Shown here: one piece after another, positions 9,101 through 16,805 of the stretch
Layout of the letters: each line of letters starts with the position of its first letter
How positions within the stretch are numbered: the stretch's first letter is position 1
Source: Massilia alkalitolerans DSM 17462
GTDB lineage: Bacteria > Pseudomonadota > Gammaproteobacteria > Burkholderiales > Burkholderiaceae_D
DNA: 64,000 nucleotides
Assembly (NCBI RefSeq): GCF_000427785.1
Contig: NZ_ATYR01000001.1
Coordinates: 248,149-312,148, forward strand
Direction of reading: 5' to 3'
Translations under genes and position numbers: made by a program
The notes under the pieces: generated by a model
The model's database searches: none
What the model saw: only the letters and a program-made list of their open reading frames with translations
Told to the model about the DNA's origin: nothing

Positions 9101-9916
9101 CTGGCGGTCGGCGGCACCTGGCTGGCGCAGGAACGTAGCGCACTGGGGGCGCTCGACGCCCAGGTCGCCAGCGCCACCGCCGTGCTGGCGGAGCGCCGCG
9201 CCCAGCGCGGGCTGCACGCCGAAGGCGCGCCCGAAAGCGGCCTGAGCCTTGAAACCGTGGCCGCCGCCGTCGAAGCATTGACAAGCGAACGCCGCGCGGC
9301 CCACGACCTGGCCACCGAACTGCGCATGCGCATCGGCCAGGACGACACCCGGCGCGTGCAGGCGCAGGCGGTGCTGGCCGAGGTCGAGCGCCAGCAGCTC
9401 GAAGAGCAACGCTGGGGCAAGCTGTCCGAGCTGATCGGTTCCAGCGACGGCAAGAAGTTCCGCAATTACGCCCAGCAGTTCACCCTCGACGTGCTGCTCG
9501 GCTACGCCAATGCCCACCTCGGGCAACTGGCGCGGCGCTACCGCCTCGAACGCGTCAGCCACAACGGCGCGCCCTCGCTGGCCCTGATGGTGCGCGACCA
9601 GGACATGGGCGGCGAAGTGCGCTCGGTCAATTCCCTGTCCGGCGGCGAATCCTTCCTGGTGTCGCTGGCCCTGGCGCTCGGCCTGGCCTCGCTGTCCTCG
9701 AACCGGGTGCGGGTCGAGTCGCTCTTCATCGACGAAGGCTTCGGCAGCCTCGACACCGACACCCTGGGGGTGGCGATGGATGCGCTGGACGCGCTGCAAT
9801 CGCTGGGCCGCAAGGTGGGCGTGATCTCGCACGTGCAGGAGATGACCGAGCGCATCGCCACCAAGGTGCTGGTGCGCCCGGCGGGAGGCGGCAGCAGCGC
9901 GGTCGTGGTCGAGTAG
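6140..9916 (+). CDS. sbcC: nuclease SbcCD subunit C (Rad50-type ATPase)
   Basis: 1258 residues, an SMC-like ATPase that partners SbcD. Walker A GPTGAGKST at 37-45, a Q-loop region near LLAQNEFSAFL, and very long Ala/Arg/Glu-rich coiled coils around a central zinc hook CPVC (613-616). At the C-terminus are the ABC signature LSGGES (1166-1171) and Walker B LFIDEGFGSLD (from about 1195). Length is slightly above the E. coli protein (about 1050), mainly in the coiled coils. It overlaps sbcD by 4 bp. The 1417-codon antisense open frame covering this gene is a composition artefact. Confidence 0.97.
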   Translation: MRILRISGKNLASLAGEFLVDFETEPLASSGLFAISGPTGAGKSTLLDALCLALYDATPRLLKRAGSQLPDVGGDTISALDPRTLLRRGAAEAWAEVDFAGNDDIRYRARWSVRRAYNKPSGALQPSRMTLHRLPELDPLGGTKTEVAAEIVQRIGLSFEQFTRAVLLAQNEFSAFLKTDENERGELLETLTGTTIYSDISRRAFERYRAEQERTRTLSAKLANQAPLPLEERDKLNAERVNAELALEAVDARRAALEGELRWHQEAAKLARSEAQAVESLATAQAAQQEAAGRRQRLATLDAVQPARPQVAEVQRLQEEHKAAAESTGKLESALATALDARRQAVLDVDAALSALDAAESALRASAPQLDTAKALDAAIAALAPAHGQASNALEAARAEARQARSVHAAKAAEHETAKGQRERAAGWLALHARLEPMAAQWPRWDKLLAQAAQSVALDAGAATALETVSLQARQAGAHEQAAVLALTGAAQRLDALDTARREAMAALEAVDPQALDSERQALDARRERLAAAEKAWTALVTTRQEYADTAGELDRVDTAAAAAGRLLEEARGASPVLTAALQQAEKSLAAAELACAANVEQLRASLHDEAPCPVCGSHQHPYRDDGREDMLHAMLANLRAEVGDCRARLRDNEAVQAAQAATLAASSDRLAGLQRERATLRKLLDELEAEWAAQPLAAEVPAAEGQDDTVRRAWFADAREASRAAAAALDGRVAALRRAAQARDAAQAAYDKAQQEHAGLRQALDTAREAGARLQAELRAAMVQRDAVAAQLAGLLAELDPVLSHACGDGWQDAWRRQGAAWRESRAQEAAQWQQQTELQTRSSAALATLEAELAGALDRIAQADRHGAGVAAEFNRIDAELKDKRAQRLALWNGRPVAEVEQELQAAVGAARNHLAARQAAATETAQREASARSALAQLAEHIAHLDAAGVKAAGALADWLEDYRKSAFIKGLDPVEDSAELGRLLAVGGTWLAQERSALGALDAQVASATAVLAERRAQRGLHAEGAPESGLSLETVAAAVEALTSERRAAHDLATELRMRIGQDDTRRVQAQAVLAEVERQQLEEQRWGKLSELIGSSDGKKFRNYAQQFTLDVLLGYANAHLGQLARRYRLERVSHNGAPSLALMVRDQDMGGEVRSVNSLSGGESFLVSLALALGLASLSSNRVRVESLFIDEGFGSLDTDTLGVAMDALDALQSLGRKVGVISHVQEMTERIATKVLVRPAGGGSSAVVVE

Positions 9917-9967
9917 ACGGTGCGGGTGTAGAATGCCGCTCTTCCCGAAACTCACACAGACACTCCC

Positions 9968-10177
9968 ATGAAGCCAGCTCGCTTCCTCACTTTCAAATGC
10001 GCCAAGTGCGCCAAACCGGTCAAGGTCACCCTGCAGAAGGTCTCGGCCTGCTCGCACATCCAGCCTTACCTGGGCGTCTGCGAATGCGGCGAGCCCAAGC
10101 GTCACGCCACCGGCAGCCCGGACGCGGTCAAGTCCTATCTCGAATCGGCCGACGGCAACTGGCACCACCATCACTGA
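9968..10177 (+). CDS. small zinc-ribbon-like protein with His-rich tail
   Basis: 69 residues. Cysteines at 11, 14, 28, 38 and 40 (CAKC ... CECGEP) suggest a metal-binding ribbon, and the protein ends in WHHHH. A good -10 (TAGAAT, 9929-9934) precedes it. The gene follows sbcC by 51 bp and precedes a methyltransferase by 10 bp, so it may be co-transcribed with the latter. Family not recognised; function unknown. The cysteine pattern supports real coding: it is regular, and the reading frame is short but well placed between genes. Confidence 0.6.
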   Translation: MKPARFLTFKCAKCAKPVKVTLQKVSACSHIQPYLGVCECGEPKRHATGSPDAVKSYLESADGNWHHHH

Positions 10178-10187
10178 TCGGCCATCG

Positions 10188-11357
10188 ATGAGCGACACGA
10201 TGGGACAACTGAGCTGGCTGGAGGGTGGTACTGAACGCTCGGCGTCATGGCGCTCGGAAAGCGGCTGGCCGGCGCCGAAGAAGGTGGTCGTCGCCGACGA
10301 CACCATGAACGCCGACACCGCCTACCGGCTGGCGCTCGAGGGCACCGCCCTGCTCTGGCGCGGCGACTTCCAGAACGCGCGCCAGCTCCTGAGCGCCCTG
10401 GTGCGCCGCGTCGAGCACAAGAGCGATCGTGCGCGCCGCGCCAAGGCGGGCAAGGGCGCCGCCAAAGGCGGCGCGCCCACACCAAGCGAACTGTTCCACC
10501 GCCACCGCCTGCAGCAGCTGCAGCGTGCGCGCACGCTCGCCATGCTCCTGATCCCCTTCGAGGCCGGCCACACGATTCCGCTGCGCCGCGCACCCGACGT
10601 GCGCGAGGCCTGCCTCGAGGCCTACGGTCCGGTAGACAGCCCCTATGTCGCTTCGCTGCGCGAACTGCTGGGCGTGATCGGCGCCCACGAATGGCGGCGC
10701 AAGGGCGTGCGCATCCCGGCGCTCGATGCGAACATCCACCCGTGGTACGGCGTGTTCTCGCCGGTGCGCGGCGAATACGTCGAGCTGGTGGCGCAGGCTC
10801 CGCTGCCCAAGGGTGCAAAGCTGGCCTTCGACATCGGCACCGGCACCGGCGTGCTGTCGGCGGTGCTGGCGCGGCGCGGCATGAAGCAGGTGCTCGCCAC
10901 CGACATGGATGCGCGCGCACTCGGCTGCGCGCGCGAGAACATCGCGCGCCTCGGCCTGGCCGCCCAGGTCGAGGTGATCCAGGCCGACCTGTTCCCCGAA
11001 GGCCGTGCTCCCCTGGTGGTGTGCAATCCGCCCTGGCTGCCCGGCAAGCCCAGCTCGGCCATCGAGTACGCGATCTACGATCCCGACAGCCGCATGCTCA
11101 AGGGGTTCCTGGGCGGCCTGGCGCAGCACCTGGAACCCGGCGGCGAAGGCTGGCTGATCCTGTCGGACCTGGCCGAGCATCTCGGGCTGCGCACGCGCGA
11201 ACAATTGCTCGGCTGGATAGCCGATGCCGGGCTCGACGTTGTCGCCCGTCACGATGTACGCCCGACCCACGGCAAGGCAAGCGACCCCGACGATCCGCTG
11301 CACGCGGCCCGCTCGCGCGAAGTGACATCGCTGTGGCGCCTGCGAGCAATCGACTAG
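10188..11357 (+). CDS. class I SAM-dependent methyltransferase (HemK/RlmG-like)
   Basis: 389 residues. The SAM-binding motif I DIGTGTG is at 215-221, an acidic motif II lies at ATDMDARAL, and the catalytic NPPW is at 280-283. The NPPW/NPPY motif marks enzymes that methylate a planar amide or amine nitrogen (glutamine, adenine or guanine), as in PrmC, RlmG and RsmC. The N-terminal 200 residues are family-specific, with a basic Lys/Arg/Ala stretch near 85-100. The target cannot be told from the sequence. An internal Met at residue 39 is a possible alternative start. Confidence 0.75.
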   Translation: MSDTMGQLSWLEGGTERSASWRSESGWPAPKKVVVADDTMNADTAYRLALEGTALLWRGDFQNARQLLSALVRRVEHKSDRARRAKAGKGAAKGGAPTPSELFHRHRLQQLQRARTLAMLLIPFEAGHTIPLRRAPDVREACLEAYGPVDSPYVASLRELLGVIGAHEWRRKGVRIPALDANIHPWYGVFSPVRGEYVELVAQAPLPKGAKLAFDIGTGTGVLSAVLARRGMKQVLATDMDARALGCARENIARLGLAAQVEVIQADLFPEGRAPLVVCNPPWLPGKPSSAIEYAIYDPDSRMLKGFLGGLAQHLEPGGEGWLILSDLAEHLGLRTREQLLGWIADAGLDVVARHDVRPTHGKASDPDDPLHAARSREVTSLWRLRAID

Positions 11358-11362
11358 GAATT

Positions 11363-11402
11363 GCGGCTGCAACGCTTGAGCAAGCACAAGCGTTGCAGCC
11401 GC
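11363..11402. repeat. perfect 16-bp inverted repeat (8-nt loop)
   Basis: GCGGCTGCAACGCTTG (11363-11378) and its exact reverse complement (11387-11402), with loop AGCAAGCA. It lies directly after the methyltransferase stop and 13 bp before the tRNA-fMet -35. No T-run follows on either strand, so it is not a standard intrinsic terminator. It may still insulate the strong tRNA promoter or protect the mRNA 3' end. Confidence 0.6.
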
Positions 11403-11414
11403 AGAAAACCGAGA

Positions 11415-11443
11415 TTGCACAAGCCGCCGATCCGCGCTATAAT
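11415..11443 (+). promoter_or_regulatory. sigma-70 promoter of tRNA-fMet
   Basis: TTGCAC (11415-11420), a 17-bp spacer and a perfect TATAAT (11438-11443), 12 bp before the mature tRNA 5' end. A near-consensus promoter, as expected for a stable RNA. Confidence 0.8.
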
Positions 11444-11455
11444 CTTTTTCTCAGA

Positions 11456-11532
11456 CGCGGGGTGGAGCAGTCTGGCAGCTCGTCGGGCTCATAACCCGAA
11501 GGTCACAGGTTCAAATCCTGTCCCCGCAACCA
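11456..11532 (+). tRNA. initiator tRNA-fMet (CAT)
   Basis: 77 nt with encoded CCA. Anticodon CAT lies in the loop CTCATAA. Initiator hallmarks are present: position 1 C opposite A at 72 (unpaired acceptor end), and three consecutive G-C pairs in the anticodon stem (GGG/CCC). The sequence is nearly that of E. coli tRNA-fMet. It has its own promoter and a terminator immediately downstream. Confidence 0.97.
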
Positions 11533-11541
11533 AATACCGAC

Positions 11542-11570
11542 AAAAGCCCGACTCTTGCAGCCGGGCTTTT
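11542..11570 (+). terminator. intrinsic terminator after tRNA-fMet
   Basis: Stem AAAAGCCCG (11542-11550) / CGGGCTTTT (11562-11570) with an 11-nt loop, followed by GTTTTC. Confidence 0.75.
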
Positions 11571-11614
11571 GTTTTCTGCGGCAGCAAAAACGACGCAGCG
11601 CAGCATCCAGGCAG

Positions 11615-11848
11615 ATGAGAGACAAGAAAGACAACGCGACAATCGACCTGCCGGGCTTCGAACCGGCCGCACCGCTTGACCCCGTTGTCGAACCGAAGCG
11701 TGCCGCTCCCCGTGCGCGCCGCGCCTCGTTGAAGCAGGAGCAGCTGGAACTGCTCGAAGAAACCGACACCACCGGCCTGCCCGTCTGGCGCCGCGACGAG
11801 AACCTCGACCTGACCGGCCTGCCGGTATGGGCGCCGGCCTCGGCGTAG
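11615..11848 (+). CDS. small hypothetical protein with duplicated TGLPVW motif
   Basis: 77 residues from the ATG at 11615 (MRDKKDNATIDLPGFEP). The frame is open further upstream, but that part would overlap the tRNA terminator. The chain is charged, Pro/Arg-rich in the middle (PKRAAPRARRAS), and carries the hexapeptide TGLPVW twice, about 15 residues apart, near the C-terminus. It looks disordered; no signal or membrane segment is seen. Function unknown. It lies 44 bp before dbpA, in the same direction. Confidence 0.5.
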   Translation: MRDKKDNATIDLPGFEPAAPLDPVVEPKRAAPRARRASLKQEQLELLEETDTTGLPVWRRDENLDLTGLPVWAPASA

Positions 11849-11892
11849 TCCGCCATATTGGCTATGCTTGGCCAAACCCTGGCAGGACACCC

Positions 11893-13302
11893 ATGAACAC
11901 GCAACCCTTCACTTCGCTGGCGCTGGCGCCGCGCTTCCTCGCCAACCTTGCCACCCTGGGCTACCACGGGATGACGCCGATCCAGGCCGCCTCGCTGCCG
12001 GCGGTGCTGGAAGGACGCGACCTGATCGCCCAGGCCAAGACCGGCAGCGGCAAGACCGCCGCCTTCGGCATCGGCGTGCTGCACAAGCTCAACCCGGCCT
12101 GGTTCGCGGTGCAGGGCCTGGTGCTGTGCCCGACGCGCGAACTGGCCGACCAGGTCGCGAACGAGCTGCGCCGGCTGGCGCGCGGCGTCGGCAACGTCAA
12201 GATCCTGACCCTGACCGGCGGCGTCGCCATGCGCCCGCAGATCGCTTCGCTCGAGCACGGCGCCCACATCGTGGTCGGCACCCCGGGGCGCATCCGCGAC
12301 CACCTCGGCCGTCATACCCTCGACCTGTCGAAAGTCCAGACCCTGGTGCTGGACGAGGCCGACCGCATGACCGACATGGGTTTCTACGACGAGATCGAAG
12401 GCATCGTCTCGGCCTGCCCCCAGCGCCGCCAGACCCTGCTGTTCTCGGCTACCTATCCGGACGACATCCGCTTCGCCACCGCCGGCTTCCTGGTCGACCC
12501 ACTCGAGGTGGCGGTCGAGAGCCAGCACAGCGCGGAAAAGATCGAACAGCGCTTCTACGAGATCGGCTTCGAAGGCCGCGACGAAGCGGTGGCGCAGCTG
12601 CTCAAGCACTACCAGCCGGTCTCCACCCTCGCCTTCTGCAACACCAAGGCCCATTGCCGCGAGCTGGCCGATCACCTGCGCGAGCAAGGCTTCTCGGCAC
12701 TGGCGCTGTACGGCGAACTGGAACAGTGGGAGCGCGACGAGATCCTGGTGCTGTTCGCCAACCGCAGCTGCTCGGTGCTGGTGGCAACCGACGTCGCCGC
12801 GCGCGGCCTCGACATCGCCAACCTCGACACCGTGATCAATGCCGACGTCTCGAAGGATCCGGAAGTGCACGTGCACCGCATCGGCCGCACCGGCCGCGGC
12901 GGCGAAAGCGGCCTGGCGCTGACCCTGGCTGCGCCGAACGAAAAGAAATGGGTGCGCCTGATCGAGGAATACCAGGACGCGCCGGCCGAATGGCACAAGC
13001 TCGAGGAGCTGGGCGAACATCCCGAAGCAGCCGCCCCGGCCCCGATGCTGACCCTGCACATCGCCGGCGGCAAGAAGGCCAAGCTGCGCCCGGGCGACAT
13101 CCTCGGCGCCCTCACCGGCGATGCCGGATTGACCAAGGAACAGGTCGGCAAGATCAATGTCGGCGAGTTCGCCAGCTACGTGGCGCTCGACCGCCATGCC
13201 GCCCACGCGGCAGTCGCCAAGCTGAACGACCGCCAGGCGCCAGGTCCGGAATTCGGCGTGATCAAGGGCCGCTACTTCAAGATGCGCTTCCTCGAAGTGT
13301 GA
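11893..13302 (+). CDS. dbpA: ATP-dependent RNA helicase DbpA (DEAD-box)
   Basis: 469 residues, close in length to E. coli DbpA (457). DEAD-box motifs are in order: Q motif GYHGMTPIQ (23-31), Walker A AKTGSGKT (48-55), PTRELA, TPGR, DEAD (154-157), SAT, and in domain 2 the HRIGRTGRGG motif VI. The C-terminal about 75 residues match the DbpA RNA-binding domain that targets 23S rRNA hairpin 92 during 50S assembly. The start at 11893 gives the expected N-terminus; an upstream in-frame ATG at 11827 overlaps the preceding gene and is unlikely. Confidence 0.9.
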   Translation: MNTQPFTSLALAPRFLANLATLGYHGMTPIQAASLPAVLEGRDLIAQAKTGSGKTAAFGIGVLHKLNPAWFAVQGLVLCPTRELADQVANELRRLARGVGNVKILTLTGGVAMRPQIASLEHGAHIVVGTPGRIRDHLGRHTLDLSKVQTLVLDEADRMTDMGFYDEIEGIVSACPQRRQTLLFSATYPDDIRFATAGFLVDPLEVAVESQHSAEKIEQRFYEIGFEGRDEAVAQLLKHYQPVSTLAFCNTKAHCRELADHLREQGFSALALYGELEQWERDEILVLFANRSCSVLVATDVAARGLDIANLDTVINADVSKDPEVHVHRIGRTGRGGESGLALTLAAPNEKKWVRLIEEYQDAPAEWHKLEELGEHPEAAAPAPMLTLHIAGGKKAKLRPGDILGALTGDAGLTKEQVGKINVGEFASYVALDRHAAHAAVAKLNDRQAPGPEFGVIKGRYFKMRFLEV

Positions 13303-13460
13303 GTACGGACTGCTGTTTGTAACGAAGTTGTAACAGCCGCGCACGGTTGGCTCAGCAGCACCGCCGGCGCGGCAAATCTGGCATTATTTGTCAAAATACA
13401 AATACCGCGCCGGGACACATTCCGGACAGCTTCCTGCGTGTCAGGGCGCGGCTCGACGCC

Positions 13461-14567
13461 ATGATGACCAGCACTCCCGTAACCCAGCAACAGCAGACCG
13501 ACGGCCGGACCGTGCGCGAAGTCGTCGAGTTCAACCACGAACTCGTCAACGAAGTCTGGTGCCGGCGCATTTTCCGCCAGATCCTGCAGTCGCTCGAACT
13601 GCAGTACGCGATGCAGATGCCGCATCGCCCGATCAGCCCCGACACGGTGCTGGTGCTCGACTCCGGCGACCCGATGCTCCTGCCCTCGCCGGACGTCGGC
13701 AATGCCTGGTCGGAGGCGGGCGACATGCACGACCTGGCCGCCGTGGTCCATTACGCCATCACGCGGGAATATCCGCCCGCTGCGCCCCTGCAGGGGCGGC
13801 TGCCCGGCAACAGCGGGGACCAGTACAGCGACAGCTTCGTGACGGCCGTCGACCGCTGCCTGTCGCCCGACCCGCAGCAGCGCCCCCACACCATCGAACA
13901 ATTGCGCAACCTGCTCGGCATCGTGCCGCTCGGTCCGCCCGTTCCCGCGCAGCCGCTGTCCCCGATCCCGCCGGAACCGACGGTGTCCTTCCTTAGCGAA
14001 CCCGCGCCCGTCCCCGAAAACAGCGGACTGAAGCGCTGGCTGCTGCTGGTCGCCGCGGCGACCGTCCTGCTGGCTGCCCTCGGCGCCCTGTTCGCCCTGC
14101 TACACGGGGCCGACTCGCGCGACACCGTCACGCTGGCCCTGCCGGGCGACGGCGACACCGTAGCCGCAGCGCCTGAAACACCTGCCCCCGCCCCGGCAGT
14201 GGCGCAAGCGGACGCCGGCCTGTCCGATCCGTCCATTCTCGCCGCAAGCGATCCTGCCGCACTTCCCACCCCGGCGGCGCCGGCCACCGAGACGCCAACG
14301 GCGACTGGCCAGCCGGCCACGCCGCGCCCGGTACCAGCCGCGGCTGGCGCCACCTATAAACTGGTGATCAAACCCTGGGCCATGGTGCAGGTCGACGGCG
14401 TCGACCACGGCGCCAGCCCGCCGCTCAAGCGCCTGACGCTGGCGCCCGGCCAGCACACGATCCGCATCGTCAACCCGAATTTCCCGGAGCACACCGTGAT
14501 GGTCAACGCCGTCAAGGGCGCATCTGCGGTCATCGAAATGGATTTTACTGAAGAGGAGGTGGAGTGA
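13461..14567 (+). CDS. kinase-C-lobe-like membrane protein with PEGA-type domain (pseudokinase)
   Basis: 368 residues. Residues about 15-155 resemble the C-lobe of a Ser/Thr kinase: a helical segment, HRPISPDTVLVLDSGDPMLLPSP where the catalytic loop and DFG would be, DMHDLAAVVHYAITREYPP, and LSPDPQQRPHTIEQL, the usual CL..DP..RP motif. The ATP-binding N-lobe, HRD and DFG are missing, so catalysis is unlikely. A single membrane helix (about 190-215) is followed by a Pro/Ala-rich linker and a C-terminal beta domain (VQVDGVDHG...PGQHTIRIVNPNF) of PEGA type. The frame stays open upstream to 13347; I chose 13461 by homology logic. It is translationally coupled to the next gene. Confidence 0.7.
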   Translation: MMTSTPVTQQQQTDGRTVREVVEFNHELVNEVWCRRIFRQILQSLELQYAMQMPHRPISPDTVLVLDSGDPMLLPSPDVGNAWSEAGDMHDLAAVVHYAITREYPPAAPLQGRLPGNSGDQYSDSFVTAVDRCLSPDPQQRPHTIEQLRNLLGIVPLGPPVPAQPLSPIPPEPTVSFLSEPAPVPENSGLKRWLLLVAAATVLLAALGALFALLHGADSRDTVTLALPGDGDTVAAAPETPAPAPAVAQADAGLSDPSILAASDPAALPTPAAPATETPTATGQPATPRPVPAAAGATYKLVIKPWAMVQVDGVDHGASPPLKRLTLAPGQHTIRIVNPNFPEHTVMVNAVKGASAVIEMDFTEEEVE

Positions 14568-15076
14568 ACCTGCGCATCCCGAACCATGGCTTGCGTGCCT
14601 GCCTGCTCGGCGCCGTGATGCTGCTCGGCGGCTGCGCCGAATTGAATTCGCAGCTCAATTCCATCATGGGCAAGAACGATCCGCCGCGCACCCGCGCGCG
14701 GGTGGACGACCGCTCCCACCCGCGCGCCGAGCGTGCCGAGCGCACCGAGCGCCCGGCCCCGCGTCCGGAGCGCCCGGCCTCGAACCGCGACGACGCCGCC
14801 CTGCGCGAAGGCATCGCCCTGTACCATGACGGCGACTTCAACGGCGCGATCAAGCGCTTGAGCTCGAACGACATGAACAGCGGCTCGGTGCGCAACCGCG
14901 TCAGCGCGCTCAAGTACACCGCGTTCAGCTATTGCGTCACCAACCGCCCCACCCCATGCCGCCAGGCCTTCGAACGGGCGCTGCGGCTGGATGCATCCTT
15001 CGACCTGAGCCCCGGCGAACAGGGCCACCCGCTGTGGGGGCCGCAGTTCGCCAAGGCAAGGCAAAACGTGCGCTGA
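14564..15076 (+). CDS. TssQ-like outer-membrane lipoprotein (T6SS-associated family)
   Basis: 170 residues from a GTG at 14564 that overlaps the previous stop (GTGA) behind a strong GAGGAGGTGGA site. A lipoprotein signal peptide ends at the lipobox LLGGC (Cys24). An Arg/Glu/Pro-rich linker is followed by a TPR-like helical domain (EGIALYHDGDFNGAIKRL; YTAFSYCVTNRPTPCRQAFERAL) of the kind found in TssQ-family lipoproteins. No other type VI secretion genes are in the window, so the link to T6SS rests on family resemblance only. Its stop abuts the convergent amidase stop with no gap. Confidence 0.65.
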   Translation: MNLRIPNHGLRACLLGAVMLLGGCAELNSQLNSIMGKNDPPRTRARVDDRSHPRAERAERTERPAPRPERPASNRDDAALREGIALYHDGDFNGAIKRLSSNDMNSGSVRNRVSALKYTAFSYCVTNRPTPCRQAFERALRLDASFDLSPGEQGHPLWGPQFAKARQNVR

Positions 15077-16687
15077 TTACAGCTTCACGTTGATGGTGGC
15101 CGGATACACCGGCGCGCGGCGGCGCTTCGATGCCTGTTCGTAGGCGTAGGCCATCCCGATCAGGGACGCTTCGCTCCAGGCCCCGCCGACAAACGAGATC
15201 CCCACCGGCAGGCCGCGCGTAAAGCCGGCCGGCACCGTGATGTGCGGATAGCCCGCCACCGCGGCCGGGCTCGAGAAGCTGCCGCCGTAGTGGTCGCCGT
15301 TGACGTAGTCGGTGAGCCAGGCCGGACCGCCGGTCGGCGCCACCAGGGCGTCGAGCTTGTGCTCCTTCATCACCTGGTCGATGCCTTCGTCGCGCGAATA
15401 GCGCAGGTCGTTGGCCAGGGCTTCGCGGTACTCGCGCGCGTCCAGCCCCGGCTTGGCCTGGGCCGCGACCAGGTGTTCCTGCTTGAAGTACGGCATCTCG
15501 CGCGCCGCGTTCTTGTCGTTGAACGCGATCACGTCCGCCATGTTCCTGACCGGCGCGTGCGGGGCGTAGTTCTTGAGCCAGGCCTCCAGGCCCGGCGCGA
15601 ATTCGTAGAGCAGCACCTGCAGCTCGCTCTCGTTGTACTTGTCGACGTTCGGCACTTTCACGTCGACCAGGGTGGCGCCTTGCGACCTCAGGACCGCCAG
15701 CTCCTTCTCGATGATCGCGTCGACCGCGTCATTGCTGCCGAAGAAATTGCGGGCCACGCCGATGCGCTTGCCCCTCAGGCCATCAAGACGCAGGGCCGCC
15801 GCGTAGTCGCTCAGGTGGTGCTTGCTATCGGCGGTCGCCTTGTCGTCGGGATCGGGGCCGGCCATGGCGGCCAGCATCAGGGCCGCGTCCGCCACACTGC
15901 GGGTCATCGGGCCGGCCGTGTCCTGCGAATGGGCGATCGGGATGATGCCGCTGCGGCTGAGCAGGCCCAGGGTCGGCTTGATGCCGACGATGCCGCAGGA
16001 CGACGAGGGCGAGACGATCGAGCCGTCGGTCTCGGTGCCGACGGTCAGGGTGGCCAGGCTGGCCGCCGCGGCGGCGCCCGAGCCCGAGCTGGAACCGCTG
16101 GTATTGCGGTCGAGCGCGTAGGGATTCTTGGTCTGCCCGCCGCGGCCGCTCCATCCGCTCACCGACTTGGTGGAGCGCATGTTGGCCCATTCGGACAGGT
16201 TGGTCTTGCCGATGATGACGGCGCCGGCATTGCGCAGCAGGGTGACGATGTGCGCGTCCTTCACCGCGCGCACGCCGTCGAGGGCGAGCGAGCCGGCGCT
16301 GGTGCTCATGCGGTCGGCGGTGGCGATGTTGTCCTTCAACAGGACCGGAATGCCGTGCAGCGGACCGCGCAGCCGGCCGCTAGCGCGTTCGCGGTCCATC
16401 TCGGCCGCGATCTTGAGGGCATCCGGATTGGTTTCGATGACTGAATTCAAGCGCGGGCCGGCCTTGTCGACGGCGGCGATGCGCGCCAGGTATTGCTGCA
16501 CCAGGGAGCTCGACGTGAGCTTGCCGGCCGCCATCCGGGCCTGCTGTTCGCGCACGCCGGCATCCAGGATGCCCGCTGCGGCCCCGCCCGGCGCCCTGCT
16601 CGCGGCTTGCGCCTGCGTCACTGCGGCGGTGGCGCCCGCCGCCATGCCTGCGCCTACTCCGAGCCGAACGAAATCCCTGCGCTTCAT
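15077..16687 (-). CDS. Tat-exported amidase (amidase signature family)
   Basis: 536 residues from the ATG at 16687. The N-terminus MKRRDFVRLGVGAG... is a twin-arginine (Tat) signal with cleavage likely after AQA (about residue 28), so the enzyme acts in the periplasm. Amidase signature elements are visible: catalytic Lys118 (VLLKDN), the Ser/Gly-rich SGSSSGSGAA near 197-206 holding the cis-Ser, and TDGSIVSPSS with nucleophile Ser223. The substrate is unknown; family members hydrolyse aliphatic or aryl amides and some peptide amides. A longer upstream frame (to 16864) would cross the efp terminator and is rejected. Confidence 0.88.
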   Translation of the reverse strand: MKRRDFVRLGVGAGMAAGATAAVTQAQAASRAPGGAAAGILDAGVREQQARMAAGKLTSSSLVQQYLARIAAVDKAGPRLNSVIETNPDALKIAAEMDRERASGRLRGPLHGIPVLLKDNIATADRMSTSAGSLALDGVRAVKDAHIVTLLRNAGAVIIGKTNLSEWANMRSTKSVSGWSGRGGQTKNPYALDRNTSGSSSGSGAAAAASLATLTVGTETDGSIVSPSSSCGIVGIKPTLGLLSRSGIIPIAHSQDTAGPMTRSVADAALMLAAMAGPDPDDKATADSKHHLSDYAAALRLDGLRGKRIGVARNFFGSNDAVDAIIEKELAVLRSQGATLVDVKVPNVDKYNESELQVLLYEFAPGLEAWLKNYAPHAPVRNMADVIAFNDKNAAREMPYFKQEHLVAAQAKPGLDAREYREALANDLRYSRDEGIDQVMKEHKLDALVAPTGGPAWLTDYVNGDHYGGSFSSPAAVAGYPHITVPAGFTRGLPVGISFVGGAWSEASLIGMAYAYEQASKRRRAPVYPATINVKL

Positions 16688-16758
16688 ACAACCCTCCGTG
16701 TCAAATAATGCATGAGCATAGCAGTAAAAATTACTCATGTGACACGTTTGGTCCGGAC

Positions 16759-16788
16759 GAAAAAAAACGCTGCCGAAGCAGCGTTTTT
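16759..16788 (-). terminator. intrinsic terminator of efp
   Basis: Stem AAAAACGCTGC (16763-16773) / GCAGCGTTTTT (16778-16788) with a CGAA loop. The A-run on the left becomes the U-run for minus-strand transcripts leaving efp. Confidence 0.85.
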
Positions 16789-16805
16789 CCTTGGGTGCTC
16801 GACGC

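Noticed and set aside
6065..10318. 1417-codon open frame antisense to sbcC
   Set aside because: It covers the complete, motif-rich sbcC and has only low-complexity Gly/Ala/Arg/Gln translation; long antisense frames are expected at this GC content.
14564..15076. A complete type VI secretion locus around the TssQ-like lipoprotein
   Set aside because: No tssB, tssC, hcp, vgrG, clpV or other T6SS component is encoded in the window.
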